From an uncultured Pelagibacteraceae bacterium (GTDB lineage Bacteria; Pseudomonadota; Alphaproteobacteria; Pelagibacterales; Pelagibacteraceae), in the NCBI GenBank assembly GCA_902597175.1, contig CACJWN010000006.1, positions 1-64,000 on the forward strand: a stretch of 64,000 nt of DNA, given 5' to 3'. Below, piece after piece: positions 1 through 10,355 of the stretch. The notes beneath the pieces were generated by a model. That model had not been told where the DNA came from. It saw only the letters and a program-made list of their open reading frames with translations, and made no database searches. Made by a program: the position numbers and the translations under genes. Numbering within the stretch: the first letter of the stretch is position 1; every line of letters begins with the position of its first letter.

Positions 1-583
1 TTTCATCATCAGACATATCTTGTGCTCCATAAATCGTGTCATAGCCCAATGTCCAAAATATGGCCGCGGTATATAAAGTCAAAATATTATATGAAATATC
101 ATAACCCATGGAGGTCCAGGACATAATTATTCCCCAATTAAAAGTAATTCCTAAAAATAATTGAGGCCAATAAGTAATTCTTTTCATGAAAGGATAGGAA
201 AAAGCAAGAAGCATTGATCCTAATCCCAAAAAAATTGTATATGTATTAAATTGTATAAGAATTAAAAAAGCAAAAAAGCATAAAAAAGCTACATAAAAAA
301 AAGCATGATTCACCGAGATGATATTTACTGCTAATGGTCTTTTCTTAGTTCTTTTTACTTTTTTATCAAAATCTTTATCCACAATATCATTGAATATACA
401 TCCAGCGCTTCTCATAAGTAATGAGCCAAAAAAAAATAAAATTAAGTAATAAAAATATATAGAATTATTTTGACTAAAACTCTTTGCGTAAGTTAACCCC
501 CATGAACAAGGCCAAAACAAAAGCATAAAGCCTATGGGTTTGTTTAATCTAGTTAATTCTATGAATATCTTTAAATGCTTCAT
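1..583 (-). CDS. ubiA: 4-hydroxybenzoate polyprenyltransferase UbiA, 3' part cut by window edge
   Basis: UbiA attaches the polyprenyl tail to 4-hydroxybenzoate in ubiquinone synthesis and is an integral inner-membrane enzyme. Translating the reverse strand from the ATG at 583 gives an opening MKHLKIFIELTRLNKPIG. The first Asp-rich motif, NDIVDKDFD, follows at about residue 60, and the second, DTIYGAQDMSDDE, lies at the window edge. Both motifs bind Mg-diphosphate in this family, and hydrophobic segments lie between them. About 194 codons are visible and the C-terminal third is missing. It is divergent from the DUF2721 gene across 53 bases. CtaB at 7314 belongs to the same superfamily, but the IYGAQD-type second motif and the N-terminus fit UbiA better. 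Confidence 0.93.
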   Translation of the reverse strand, partial: MKHLKIFIELTRLNKPIGFMLLFWPCSWGLTYAKSFSQNNSIYFYYLILFFFGSLLMRSAGCIFNDIVDKDFDKKVKRTKKRPLAVNIISVNHAFFYVAFLCFFAFLILIQFNTYTIFLGLGSMLLAFSYPFMKRITYWPQLFLGITFNWGIIMSWTSMGYDISYNILTLYTAAIFWTLGYDTIYGAQDMSDDE

Positions 584-593
584 GAAATATTAC

Positions 594-622
594 TTGTAAA
601 TATCAAACACTATCTACATAAT
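594..622 (+). promoter_or_regulatory. Possible sigma-70 promoter for the DUF2721 gene
   Basis: TTGTAA at 594-599 and CATAAT at 617-622 are separated by 17 bases. The predicted transcription start falls about 8 bases before the ATG at 637. AT-rich DNA gives such matches by chance, so this is tentative. Confidence 0.35.
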
Positions 623-636
623 CAATTTGATTCGCT

Positions 637-1047
637 ATGGATATTGATTACACAGTTGCAGCTTTAATGTTTCCTGCAATTCCTTTAATGATGACAATGT
701 ATAGTAATCGTTTTCATACTTTAAGCGCATTAATTAGACAACTGCACGACAAATTTACTTTTGAAAAAAAAGTTCCACCAGAATTAGAAAAACAACTTCA
801 TGTATTAAATAAACGAACCAATTTTCTTAAATACGTAATGGGGTTTTCGTCTTTTGGATTTCTTTTCAATATGCTTACGGTGTTACTATTATATTTAGAC
901 TTAACATTTTATGCTAGGCTAAGTTTTGCGTTGTGCTGTGTATGTATGATAATTTCAATTTTTTTATTTTTACAGGAAGTTAGAATGTCTAATGAAGCGT
1001 TGAAATATCACCTTAGTGATATGGACTCTATGAAAAAGGATTTATAA
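637..1047 (+). CDS. DUF2721 family membrane protein
   Basis: The 136-residue product begins with a hydrophobic stretch (AALMFPAIPLMMTMYSNRF, about 8-26), followed by the family-typical LSALIRQLHDKF at about 30-41. Two adjacent transmembrane helices follow at about 67-112, and the C-terminus is charged. This layout is what I recall for DUF2721, a family of unknown function in proteobacteria. It is a single gene, divergent from ubiA, and its stop lies one base from the stop of the convergent DUF1289 gene. No catalytic motif is visible, so no function is assigned. Confidence 0.8.
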   Translation: MDIDYTVAALMFPAIPLMMTMYSNRFHTLSALIRQLHDKFTFEKKVPPELEKQLHVLNKRTNFLKYVMGFSSFGFLFNMLTVLLLYLDLTFYARLSFALCCVCMIISIFLFLQEVRMSNEALKYHLSDMDSMKKDL

Positions 1048-1048
1048 A

Positions 1049-1309
1049 TCAATCCTCTAAAAGTTTTTTTTTAAAAAGTGAAATTCCTTGGTTAACTTTA
1101 TGATTGTAAGATTCTTCAAAAGTACTTAATTGCCACCCTTGCATTCTTGATTTTATTTTCTCAATATTTGCTAATTTCCATTCATCACCAATATTTTCAT
1201 CTTTCCATTGTTTTTTTTCTTCGTTAGTTCTCGCGCATCCATAACAATAGCCAGTTACAGGATCAGTTTTACAAATACTAATACAAGGAGAAATTATTTT
1301 TTTTGACAT
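1049..1309 (-). CDS. DUF1289 small cysteine-rich protein
   Basis: The protein has 86 residues. Four cysteines near the N-terminus, in CISIC (about 9-13) and YCYGCAR (about 22-28), followed by a W, match DUF1289, a family suspected of binding metal or an Fe-S centre. No function is established. Its start codon overlaps the stop of the quinone oxidoreductase gene by one base (TAATG), so it is the last gene of the 4075-1049 minus-strand run. The Cys spacing differs from that of the CDGSH protein in the same run. Confidence 0.82.
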   Translation of the reverse strand: MSKKIISPCISICKTDPVTGYCYGCARTNEEKKQWKDENIGDEWKLANIEKIKSRMQGWQLSTFEESYNHKVNQGISLFKKKLLED

Positions 1310-2283
1310 TAAGGAAGTAAAATTGCTGGACCAATTAATTTCCTTGCCTCAAGATCTGCGTGAGCGTTCTTAGCGTCTGCAAGTTTATACTTTTTTGAAA
1401 TTCTAATTTTTATTTTTCCAAATTTCACCTTCTCAAAAATTTGATCAGCTCCAACTTGAAGTTCTTTTCTATTACTAAAGTACTGTCCAATAGAAGGCCT
1501 TGTAAAGTAAAGGCCTTTGGGCTGGATTTCTTTTGGAACATTAATAGGATCTAAAGGTCCAGATGCATTTCCAAAACTTATCATCATACCTCTTGTTGAA
1601 AGACATTCTAATGATCCATGGAATGTTTTTTTTCCGACACCATCAAAAACTACGGGCACTCCTTTATTTTTAGTAATTTTCATAACCTCTTTAGCAAAAT
1701 TATCTTTTGTATAATTAATGACATAAGAGTAACCATTTTCTTCAGCTATTTTGATTTTATCATCAGAGCCGACTGTTCCAATTACTTTTGCTCCAATACT
1801 ATTAGCCCATTGAGCAAAAATTTGGCCGACACCTCCAGCTGCTGCATGAAAAAGAACTGTTTCACCAGCTTTAAGCCTATAAGTTTTGGTAAGTAAATAA
1901 TTAGTAGTTAAACCTTTTGTCATTAAAGTTGCAGCTAACTCGTGTGAAATTCCATCTGGAATTTTAACAGCTATTTTAGATGGGATTATTCTTTGCTGAG
2001 CATAAGCTCCTAATGGAACAGAGGCGTATGCAATATTGTCACCTTTATTAAACTCAGAAACATTTGAACCTACTTCATCAATTTTTCCAGCAGCTTCCAA
2101 ACCAATACCACTAGGCAAATTGATAGGGTACAAACCAGATCTATGATAAGTATCAATATAATTTAAACCAATTGCATGATTAGTAACTTTGATTTCATCA
2201 GCACCCGGGGATGTAACGTTTACATCCTGAAGTTCTAATACTTCTGGACCTCCGTTTTTTTTAATTACGATAGATTTAGGCAT
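1309..2283 (-). CDS. NADPH:quinone oxidoreductase, zinc-independent MDR family
   Basis: The 324-residue protein has the usual length and order of the quinone-reductase branch of medium-chain dehydrogenases. An N-terminal GroES-like domain contains GLNYIDTYHRSGLYP. A Rossmann domain follows, with the AAAGGVGQ dinucleotide signature at about 147-154. The Cys/His zinc ligands of the alcohol dehydrogenases are absent, consistent with NADPH-dependent reduction of quinones or enones. The ATG at 2283 is the natural start. It lies 25 bases after the pirin gene and overlaps the DUF1289 gene by one base, so it is probably co-transcribed with them. The physiological substrate is unknown. Confidence 0.88.
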   Translation of the reverse strand: MPKSIVIKKNGGPEVLELQDVNVTSPGADEIKVTNHAIGLNYIDTYHRSGLYPINLPSGIGLEAAGKIDEVGSNVSEFNKGDNIAYASVPLGAYAQQRIIPSKIAVKIPDGISHELAATLMTKGLTTNYLLTKTYRLKAGETVLFHAAAGGVGQIFAQWANSIGAKVIGTVGSDDKIKIAEENGYSYVINYTKDNFAKEVMKITKNKGVPVVFDGVGKKTFHGSLECLSTRGMMISFGNASGPLDPINVPKEIQPKGLYFTRPSIGQYFSNRKELQVGADQIFEKVKFGKIKIRISKKYKLADAKNAHADLEARKLIGPAILLP

Positions 2284-2308
2284 TTTTTACGGGAACGTAC
2301 TTTAACTT

Positions 2309-3151
2309 TTAGTATTTAGCAAATGTTCCGTTGTTATAGTCTTGAATAGCCTCAAGTATCTCAGCTTTTGTATTCATCACAAACGGTCCGCCTCTTGCAA
2401 TAGGTTCGCCAATTGGTTTACCAGCTATAAATAAAAATTCAGATTTTTTGCTTGCTTTAATTTTTAATTTAGTCCCTCGCTCTAGTAATATTAAGTTTGA
2501 GTCAGCTGTTTTATTGTGGGCTTTTTCTCCTATACTTAACTCTCCTTTTAATAGGTATATAAAAGAGTTATGTCCTGATGGTACATCACAGTTAAATTCT
2601 TTTTTTTCGTTTAAAATTATATGAAAATAAATGGGATCAACGTTATGATTTTTCTCTGGTCCTTCAGCTTTTTCGTATTTGCCTGCGATTACTTTTACAA
2701 TTTTCTCACTATCTTCGTGTTGTCCGAGCTCATTTCCTTTTATATAAAGGTATTCAGGCTTGTTCTTTTTCATTTTAGCTGGCATGTTTATCCAAAGTTG
2801 AAAGCCTAATAACTTACCTTCTTTCATAGCAGGCATTTCGGAGTGAATAATTCCTCTTCCAGTTTTCATCCATTGTACATCTCCAGATGTCATAATACCT
2901 TTAGCTCCAGTGCTATCTTGATGTTCAAACTCTCCGTTTAACATATAAGTTACTGTTTCTATTCCTCTGTGTGGATGAGGTGGAAAACCAGCCACATAAT
3001 CATCTTTATTTTCAGAACCAAATTCATCAAGCATTAAGAATGGATCGATATAATCTGCTTCTGGAGTTCCTATGCTTCTTTTTAATTTTACTCCTGCACC
3101 ATCTGAGGCATTTAAGGCTTTAATAATTTTTTTTACTTCAATTTGAGACAT
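2309..3151 (-). CDS. Pirin family protein (bicupin)
   Basis: The 280-residue protein has the full pirin fold. Cupin 1 carries the metal ligands in PHPHRGIETV (two His, about 56-60) and in IIHSEMP (His and Glu, about 100-106). Cupin 2 ends in the pirin C-terminal signature GRPIGEP-like segment, here GKPIGEPIARGGPFVMNT. Bacterial pirins bind Fe(II), and some cleave quercetin with dioxygen. The true substrate here is unknown. It sits in a run with a quinone oxidoreductase and a CDGSH protein, which suggests an oxidative-stress or aromatic-compound role. That role is inference from neighbours only. Confidence 0.92.
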   Translation of the reverse strand: MSQIEVKKIIKALNASDGAGVKLKRSIGTPEADYIDPFLMLDEFGSENKDDYVAGFPPHPHRGIETVTYMLNGEFEHQDSTGAKGIMTSGDVQWMKTGRGIIHSEMPAMKEGKLLGFQLWINMPAKMKKNKPEYLYIKGNELGQHEDSEKIVKVIAGKYEKAEGPEKNHNVDPIYFHIILNEKKEFNCDVPSGHNSFIYLLKGELSIGEKAHNKTADSNLILLERGTKLKIKASKKSEFLFIAGKPIGEPIARGGPFVMNTKAEILEAIQDYNNGTFAKY

Positions 3152-3172
3152 AGAGATATTTATAATGAAAGT

Positions 3173-3835
3173 TTAAACTATATCAAGTAGCTGCGTTAAA
3201 TTGCTGATCTTACTTTTTGGCTGAAAATCGAGGATATCAAATACTGAGTTATGTCTATTAACCCAAATAGAATTATATCCAAAGTTTCCACCTCCTGAAA
3301 CATCCCATGTATTCGCGCTCAAAAAAGTAATTTCATCAGATTTAATTTTATATTTTTTAATTGGTATTTCATAAACTCTTGGGTCAGGTTTATAAATTTT
3401 CACTTCTTCAATAGAGAAAAGATCATCAAATAAGTTATTTAAATTATTACTTTCAACTAGTTCATTTAGAAGATCAAGAGTCCCATTAGAAAGTATAGCA
3501 AGTTTGAAGTTTTTCTTTTTTAAATCTTTCAAGACTTCTTTTACTTCGGGATAAGGAGATAAAATTTTGTAAAGACTAAGCAACTCATTTTTCATATTTT
3601 TATTAATATTGAATACTTTCATTGATTTATCCAAACTGTCCTCTGTAATATCCCAAAAATTTTTATGTCTTTTCATTAAACTTCTAAGCCAAGTATATTC
3701 AAGCTGAGTAGTTCTCCAAAAATTCGCAAATGTTTCCCACTTATCTCCAATTTTATCTTTACATCTTTTAGCAGCTGAATTTACATCGAACAATGTACCG
3801 TAAGCGTCAAACACTACTGCCTTTGTTTTCATCAT
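3173..3835 (-). CDS. Haloacid dehalogenase type II (HAD superfamily)
   Basis: The 220-residue protein has HAD motif I, DAYGTLFDV, at about 10-18 with the nucleophilic Asp, and motif II in ILSNGT. KPDPRVYEI carries the motif III Lys and a Tyr, and SANTWDVSGG carries the late Ser/Asn/Asp. YTWLRSLM supplies the Arg found in L-2-haloacid dehalogenases. These specific residues favour the dehalogenase subfamily over general phosphatases: hydrolysis of (S)-2-haloacids to (R)-2-hydroxyacids. Tandem ATGs at 3835 and 3832 are both possible starts. Its start lies directly against the stop of the CDGSH gene. Marine haloacids are a plausible substrate, but activity is unproven. Confidence 0.85.
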   Translation of the reverse strand: MMKTKAVVFDAYGTLFDVNSAAKRCKDKIGDKWETFANFWRTTQLEYTWLRSLMKRHKNFWDITEDSLDKSMKVFNINKNMKNELLSLYKILSPYPEVKEVLKDLKKKNFKLAILSNGTLDLLNELVESNNLNNLFDDLFSIEEVKIYKPDPRVYEIPIKKYKIKSDEITFLSANTWDVSGGGNFGYNSIWVNRHNSVFDILDFQPKSKISNLTQLLDIV

Positions 3836-4075
3836 TTATTTAATGTTATGTGAACCATCACATAATGGTTGATCGTTTGTTTGTTTGCATGTGCAGAAAA
3901 AAACTTTTTTAGATTGATCAGCTAAATATTTAAAAGGCACAAACTCAGTTCCTTTATGTGAACCATCACAAAAAGGTTGCTTAGAACTAATTCCGCAAGT
4001 ACACCAAAAATAAGATTTTCCCTCTAATACGTCAATGCCTATTGGGGAATCTCCAGCTCTATTTCCTTTTTTCAT
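3836..4075 (-). CDS. CDGSH iron-sulfur domain protein, two tandem motifs
   Basis: The 79-residue protein carries two copies of the CDGSH signature, each C-x-C-x(n)-CDGSH. The first is CTCGISSKQPFCDGSHKG at about 25-42 and the second is CTCKQTNDQPLCDGSH at about 61-76. Each copy would bind one [2Fe-2S] cluster with three Cys and one His, as in the mitoNEET/miner2 families. No membrane anchor is seen. A Shine-Dalgarno AGGAG lies 5 bases before the ATG at 4075. It is the first gene of a five-gene minus-strand run. Electron transfer or cluster transfer is the family role; the partner is unknown. Confidence 0.9.
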   Translation of the reverse strand: MKKGNRAGDSPIGIDVLEGKSYFWCTCGISSKQPFCDGSHKGTEFVPFKYLADQSKKVFFCTCKQTNDQPLCDGSHNIK

Positions 4076-4084
4076 TAAAGCTCC

Positions 4085-4113
4085 TTTATATCTTCAAAAT
4101 TTGTTTATATTAT
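4085..4113 (+). promoter_or_regulatory. Possible promoter for rsmE
   Basis: TTTATA at 4085-4090 and TATTAT at 4108-4113 are spaced by 17 bases. The predicted start lies next to the ATG at 4122, so the transcript would be almost leaderless. Evidence is weak because of the AT-rich context. Confidence 0.3.
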
Positions 4114-4121
4114 AGATATTA

Positions 4122-4832
4122 ATGAATATTAGATTATATCATCCGGACAGTATACTAGAAAATAATACAAGTTTGTTAAGTAAAGAGCACACTCATTATA
4201 TTGTTAATGTCATGAGACTTAAAAGAGGCTCAAACTTAAATTTTTTTAATAAAAACGGTGAATGGAAAAGCGAAATAATTTTTTTAGATAAAGATAGAGT
4301 TGAAGTTAGGTTTTTAGAAAAAATTAAAGAAGCTTATAATTTATCTAAAACCGAGCTAGCTATTTGCTTAGTTAAAAAAATTCCAATGGATAATATTTTA
4401 CAAAAAGCTACAGAGCTTGGTATAAGTAAAATTATTCCAATAATTTCAGAAAGAACGGAAGTAAAAGAATTAAATCTTGAGAGAGCAAAAAAAATAGTTA
4501 TTGAAGCGACCGAACAATCTAATCAACTTGTGCCTCCAAATATCAGTGATGTTATAAAATTAAAAGATTTTTTATTAACTTTTGATGAAAACTCAAAAAT
4601 TTTATTTTCTGACGTCAATTCAAAAGAAAAATTAAAAAATGAAGATCTTAAAAATGTTAAATCTTTTTGTATTTTGATTGGTCCTGAGGGTGATTTCTCT
4701 CCAGCGGAACGTGAGTTAATCTTACAAAATAGAGCGGTAAAACCGTTTACTCTATCTAGAAACATTCTAAGGTCTGATACCGCCGCAATAAGCGCGATTT
4801 CACTAGTGAATTTTATCAATAACTTTCATTAA
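4122..4832 (+). CDS. rsmE: 16S rRNA m3U1498 methyltransferase RsmE
   Basis: The 236-residue SPOUT-class RNA methyltransferase has an N-terminal PUA-like region (HYIVNVMRLKRG at about 25-36). Next come QKATELGISKIIPIISERTE at about 90-109, the SAM-binding IGPEGDFSPAE at about 190-200, and LSRNILRSDTAA at about 213-224. These are the standard RsmE motifs in order. It methylates U1498 in the small ribosomal subunit. It stands between the divergent CDGSH gene and coxB, 51 bases downstream, and is probably transcribed separately from the cox genes. The ATG at 4122 gives the full expected N-terminus. Confidence 0.94.
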   Translation: MNIRLYHPDSILENNTSLLSKEHTHYIVNVMRLKRGSNLNFFNKNGEWKSEIIFLDKDRVEVRFLEKIKEAYNLSKTELAICLVKKIPMDNILQKATELGISKIIPIISERTEVKELNLERAKKIVIEATEQSNQLVPPNISDVIKLKDFLLTFDENSKILFSDVNSKEKLKNEDLKNVKSFCILIGPEGDFSPAERELILQNRAVKPFTLSRNILRSDTAAISAISLVNFINNFH

Positions 4833-4850
4833 TTGTCGCATTAATTGAAA

Positions 4851-4878
4851 TTGTGAAATCATCTAAAAGCTGTATAAA
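4851..4878 (+). promoter_or_regulatory. Possible promoter for the cox operon
   Basis: TTGTGA at 4851-4856, a 16-base spacer and TATAAA at 4873-4878 precede the coxB ATG at 4884. The predicted transcription start coincides with the start codon, and no Shine-Dalgarno is present. That suggests a leaderless coxB message. This is inference from sequence alone. Confidence 0.4.
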
Positions 4879-4883
4879 AACTC

Positions 4884-7312
<2,429 letters not shown>

Positions 7313-7313
7313 A

Positions 7314-8228
7314 TTGAGCCAGATTAGTATAAAATCTAAAAACTCTAAACTCGGTTTAGCATTTGACCTGAGTTCATTTTTTAATTTAATGAAACCCAGG
7401 GTAATGTCTTTAGTTCTTTTTACTTGTATGGTTGGGTTATTAATAGCTCCAATTAGTGTAGATTTTACTACTGCTTGTATTTCTCTTTTGGCGGTAGCTA
7501 TAGGTTCCGGCGCTGCTGGAACACTTAATATGTGGTACGAATCTGACTTAGATGCTTTAATGAGCAGAACTTGTTTGAGACCTATACCAACCGGAAAAGT
7601 AAAAAAAGATCAAGCTTTATATTTTGGCATAATTTTATCAGCTTTATCAGTAAGTATCATTTATTTTTCAGCTAATTTAATTTCTGCGATTTTATTGGCA
7701 TCAACAATTGCTTTTTATTTTTTTGTTTACACAATTTGGTTGAAAAGGAAAACTCCACAAAATATTGTTATAGGCGGTGCTGCTGGAGCATTACCACCTG
7801 TTATTGGATGGACAATAGCAACTGGAAGTATTTCTGTTGAGCCTTTAATTTTATTTTTAATTATCTTCTTATGGACGCCATCACATTTTTGGGCATTAAG
7901 TTTATATAAATCAGGCGATTATAAAAAAGCAAAAATTCCAATGCTTCCTATAATTTCTGGAACTATGACAACAAAGATAAATATTCTTGTCTACGCTTTG
8001 ATTATGTTACCAGCGGTTATAGCTCCGTATTTTTTCAATTTTGCTAGCTTATTTTATTTGATCGCATCTTCAATAATGACTATATATTATATATACTTAT
8101 GTTTTAAACTATATAGTTCTAAAATTGCCAAGGTTTCAAACAAAATTGCCAGAAAAATATTTATTTACTCAATTTTCTACTTATTTTTAATTTTTTTAAT
8201 TTTACTAATTGATAATATTCTAAAATAA
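7314..8228 (+). CDS. ctaB: Protoheme IX farnesyltransferase (heme O synthase) CtaB
   Basis: CtaB adds a farnesyl group to heme b, the first step of heme A synthesis for CoxA. NMWYESDLDALMSRT supplies the Asp-rich motif, and IVIGGAAGALPPVIGW and WTPSHFWALSLY are typical. About eight membrane helices are predicted. A longer reading from TTG 7287 would overlap coxA. I chose the TTG at 7314 (MSQISIKSKNSK, 304 residues), one base after the coxA stop, because the N-terminal segment before KPRVMSL looks native. An ATG at 7389 would remove this segment. The non-ATG start is an inference. Confidence 0.93.
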   Translation: MSQISIKSKNSKLGLAFDLSSFFNLMKPRVMSLVLFTCMVGLLIAPISVDFTTACISLLAVAIGSGAAGTLNMWYESDLDALMSRTCLRPIPTGKVKKDQALYFGIILSALSVSIIYFSANLISAILLASTIAFYFFVYTIWLKRKTPQNIVIGGAAGALPPVIGWTIATGSISVEPLILFLIIFLWTPSHFWALSLYKSGDYKKAKIPMLPIISGTMTTKINILVYALIMLPAVIAPYFFNFASLFYLIASSIMTIYYIYLCFKLYSSKIAKVSNKIARKIFIYSIFYLFLIFLILLIDNILK

Positions 8229-8229
8229 C

Positions 8230-8343
8230 ATGATGGATAAAAAGAAAAAAAATTTGATTACTGCTTTGATATTAATCTTATTTATGATTTTTTTATTTGT
8301 GCTAACTTTTTACAATATTGGGATTTATAATAGAGAAATATAA
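8230..8343 (+). CDS. 37-residue single-helix membrane protein in cox operon (CoxF-like)
   Basis: This short ORF reads MMDKKKKNLITALI, then a strongly hydrophobic stretch to about residue 29, then NIGIYNREI and TAA. Its stop overlaps the ctaG ATG by one base (TAATG), and its start is one base after the ctaB stop, so it fits the operon exactly. The layout of a lysine-rich N-terminus followed by one transmembrane helix matches the small oxidase assembly proteins (CoxF type) found between ctaB and ctaG in many alphaproteobacteria. Sequence identity to those proteins is not checked. It fills a gap that would otherwise be the only long one in the operon. Confidence 0.72.
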   Translation: MMDKKKKNLITALILILFMIFLFVLTFYNIGIYNREI

Positions 8344-8894
8344 TGAGTATTAACAAAAAAAATCTAACACCTATCGCTTTAGTATCAATATTTTTACTTA
8401 TGCTAGCTTTTTCTTTTGCAGCTGTTCCATTATATGATTTGTTTTGTAGAGTAACAGGTTTTGGAGGAACTACTCAAAATGCTACTAATAAAGAAATTCC
8501 AAAAATTATTGTAAATCAAGACTATAAAATGAGATTTGATACAAACATAAATAGTACTTTGAATTGGAAATTTTATCCTGAAATGAACACTTTAGACTTA
8601 AAACCAGGTGAAGTTCATACAGTAAAATTTAACGTTGAAAATCCTAGTAATGAAATTTCTTCAGGGTCAGCAACATTTAATGTGTCTCCATCACCGTTTG
8701 GTATTTATTTAAATAAGATAGGCTGTTTCTGTTTTGAGAAACAAACTCTACAACCTGGTGAAAAAAAAGAGTTTGTACTAACATTTTTCTTGGATCCTAA
8801 AGTAGTTGATGATAATAAAACTAAAAATATGTCTGATGTAACCTTGTCTTTTACTTTTTTTTCATCAGGCTATTACGAAAAGAGTAACACATAA
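8343..8894 (+). CDS. ctaG: Cytochrome c oxidase assembly protein CtaG (Cox11)
   Basis: The 183-residue copper chaperone inserts CuB into subunit I. One N-terminal transmembrane helix (about 9-30, FLLMLAFSFAAVPLYDLFC) is followed by an Ig-like periplasmic domain. The copper-binding CFCF motif (GCFCFEKQTLQPGE) is at about 128-141. VTGFGGTTQ near residue 38 is conserved in the family. The start overlaps the upstream small ORF by one base and the stop overlaps coxC by one base, so translation is probably coupled. Confidence 0.96.
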   Translation: MSINKKNLTPIALVSIFLLMLAFSFAAVPLYDLFCRVTGFGGTTQNATNKEIPKIIVNQDYKMRFDTNINSTLNWKFYPEMNTLDLKPGEVHTVKFNVENPSNEISSGSATFNVSPSPFGIYLNKIGCFCFEKQTLQPGEKKEFVLTFFLDPKVVDDNKTKNMSDVTLSFTFFSSGYYEKSNT

Positions 8895-9685
8895 TGTCAG
8901 CAGAGAAACCAAAACACGATTACCATTTAGTTGATCCAAGTCCTTGGCCGATCTATGTTTCATTTGCAACTTTAGTCTTAGCTTTTGGAGCAGTTTATTA
9001 CTTTCATTCCAAAGCTCTTTGGTTATTATTAATTGGTTTTGCTTTAGTAGTTTATGGTGCATTTATGTGGTGGAGAGATGTTATAGAGGAAGCAGAACAT
9101 CAAGGCCATCATACGCCTATAGTTCAGATTGGACATAGGTACGGTATGACACTATTTATTGCTTCTGAAGTAATGTTTTTCGTTGCATGGTTTTGGGCTT
9201 TTTTTAACGCAAGTTTATTTCCACCTGACTCTATCGGTGGTATATGGCCACCAGCAGATATTAAAACTTTCGATCCTTGGGATATACCATTAATTAATAC
9301 TTTAATTCTATTGTTATCAGGAACTACTGTCACTTGGGCGCATCATGCAATGTTAGAAAATGACAGAAAAGGATTAGTGAATGGTTTGATAGCAACAGTA
9401 TTTTTAGGATTTATATTTTCTTGTTTTCAAGCATATGAGTATCATCACGCAACATTTACTTTAGATGGTGGGATTTATGGATCCACATTTTATATGTCGA
9501 CTGGTTTTCATGGTTTTCATGTAATAGTAGGAACTATTTTTCTAGCAGTATGTTTGTTTCGATCAATGAGAGGTCACTCGACACCTCAACACCATTTTGG
9601 ATTTGAAGCAGCAGCTTGGTACTGGCATTTTGTGGACGTAGTTTGGTTATTCCTCTTTGCTGCGATCTATATTTGGGGAAGTTAA
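8894..9685 (+). CDS. coxC: Cytochrome c oxidase subunit III
   Basis: The 263-residue subunit has seven predicted helices. The opening HDYHLVDPSPWPIYVS is characteristic. FIASEVMFFVAWFWAFFNASL, FQAYEYHH and the C-terminal HFVDVVWLFLF are the conserved COX3 segments. The Glu in ASEVMFF lies near the proton-uptake region in homologues. It stabilises the aa3 core and binds lipid. It overlaps ctaG by one base, and the surf1 gene begins 7 bases after its stop if the TTG start is used. Confidence 0.97.
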   Translation: MSAEKPKHDYHLVDPSPWPIYVSFATLVLAFGAVYYFHSKALWLLLIGFALVVYGAFMWWRDVIEEAEHQGHHTPIVQIGHRYGMTLFIASEVMFFVAWFWAFFNASLFPPDSIGGIWPPADIKTFDPWDIPLINTLILLLSGTTVTWAHHAMLENDRKGLVNGLIATVFLGFIFSCFQAYEYHHATFTLDGGIYGSTFYMSTGFHGFHVIVGTIFLAVCLFRSMRGHSTPQHHFGFEAAAWYWHFVDVVWLFLFAAIYIWGS

Positions 9686-9692
9686 TCTCAAA

Positions 9693-10355
9693 TTGAAAAG
9701 AGCATTTTTATTTCAACTATTCGTAATTCTATTTGTAACAATATTTTGTGCCTTAGGAACTTGGCAACTTTATAGATTACAATGGAAACTAGAACTTATA
9801 AGCGAAATAACTTTTGGATTAGACTCAAACCCTATAGAATATACAAATTCAATTAAGAAAAATTATCAGAGAGTAAGCGCTAAAGGAAAATTTAACTTTG
9901 ATAAACAAATTTACCTTTATAGTTTAAATGATAGTGGAAAACCTGGATATGATGTTGTCACTCCTTTTAGAACAGATAAAAATCAAAATGTTTTAATTAA
10001 CAGAGGATGGATTAAAAAAGAACTTAAAGGCAATTCAAGCATTAACGTTAAAGCAGAAAATGACAGAGAGATAATTGGTCTTTTAAGAGAAATATATAAG
10101 CCAAGTATTTTTAAACCAGATAATGATATTTTAAATAATATTTGGTTTTCATTAAACTTAGAAGATTTAAAAGAAGCTACAGGAGAGCAATTTAATGAAT
10201 TTGTAATTTTTTTAGAGGATAATCAAGCCAAGACACCACTTCCTAAAAAGATAAGTATAGACGTGCCAAATAATCACCTTAAATATGCTATAACGTGGTA
10301 TGCAATATCAATTTCTATAATTTTTTATTATTTATATTTTAGAAGAAAAAAATGA
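9693..10355 (+). CDS. SURF1 family cytochrome oxidase assembly protein
   Basis: SURF1 proteins help insert heme a into subunit I. The product has the family layout: an N-terminal helix (FLFQLFVILFVTIFCALG), then GTWQLYRLQWK, a periplasmic domain with PGYDVVTPF and VLINRGWIK, and a second helix near the C-terminus ending in basic residues. A TTG at 9657 would overlap coxC by 29 bases. I prefer the TTG at 9693 (KRAFLFQLF, 220 residues), which lies just past the coxC stop. It overlaps thrC by four bases (ATGA). Confidence 0.88.
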   Translation: MKRAFLFQLFVILFVTIFCALGTWQLYRLQWKLELISEITFGLDSNPIEYTNSIKKNYQRVSAKGKFNFDKQIYLYSLNDSGKPGYDVVTPFRTDKNQNVLINRGWIKKELKGNSSINVKAENDREIIGLLREIYKPSIFKPDNDILNNIWFSLNLEDLKEATGEQFNEFVIFLEDNQAKTPLPKKISIDVPNNHLKYAITWYAISISIIFYYLYFRRKK

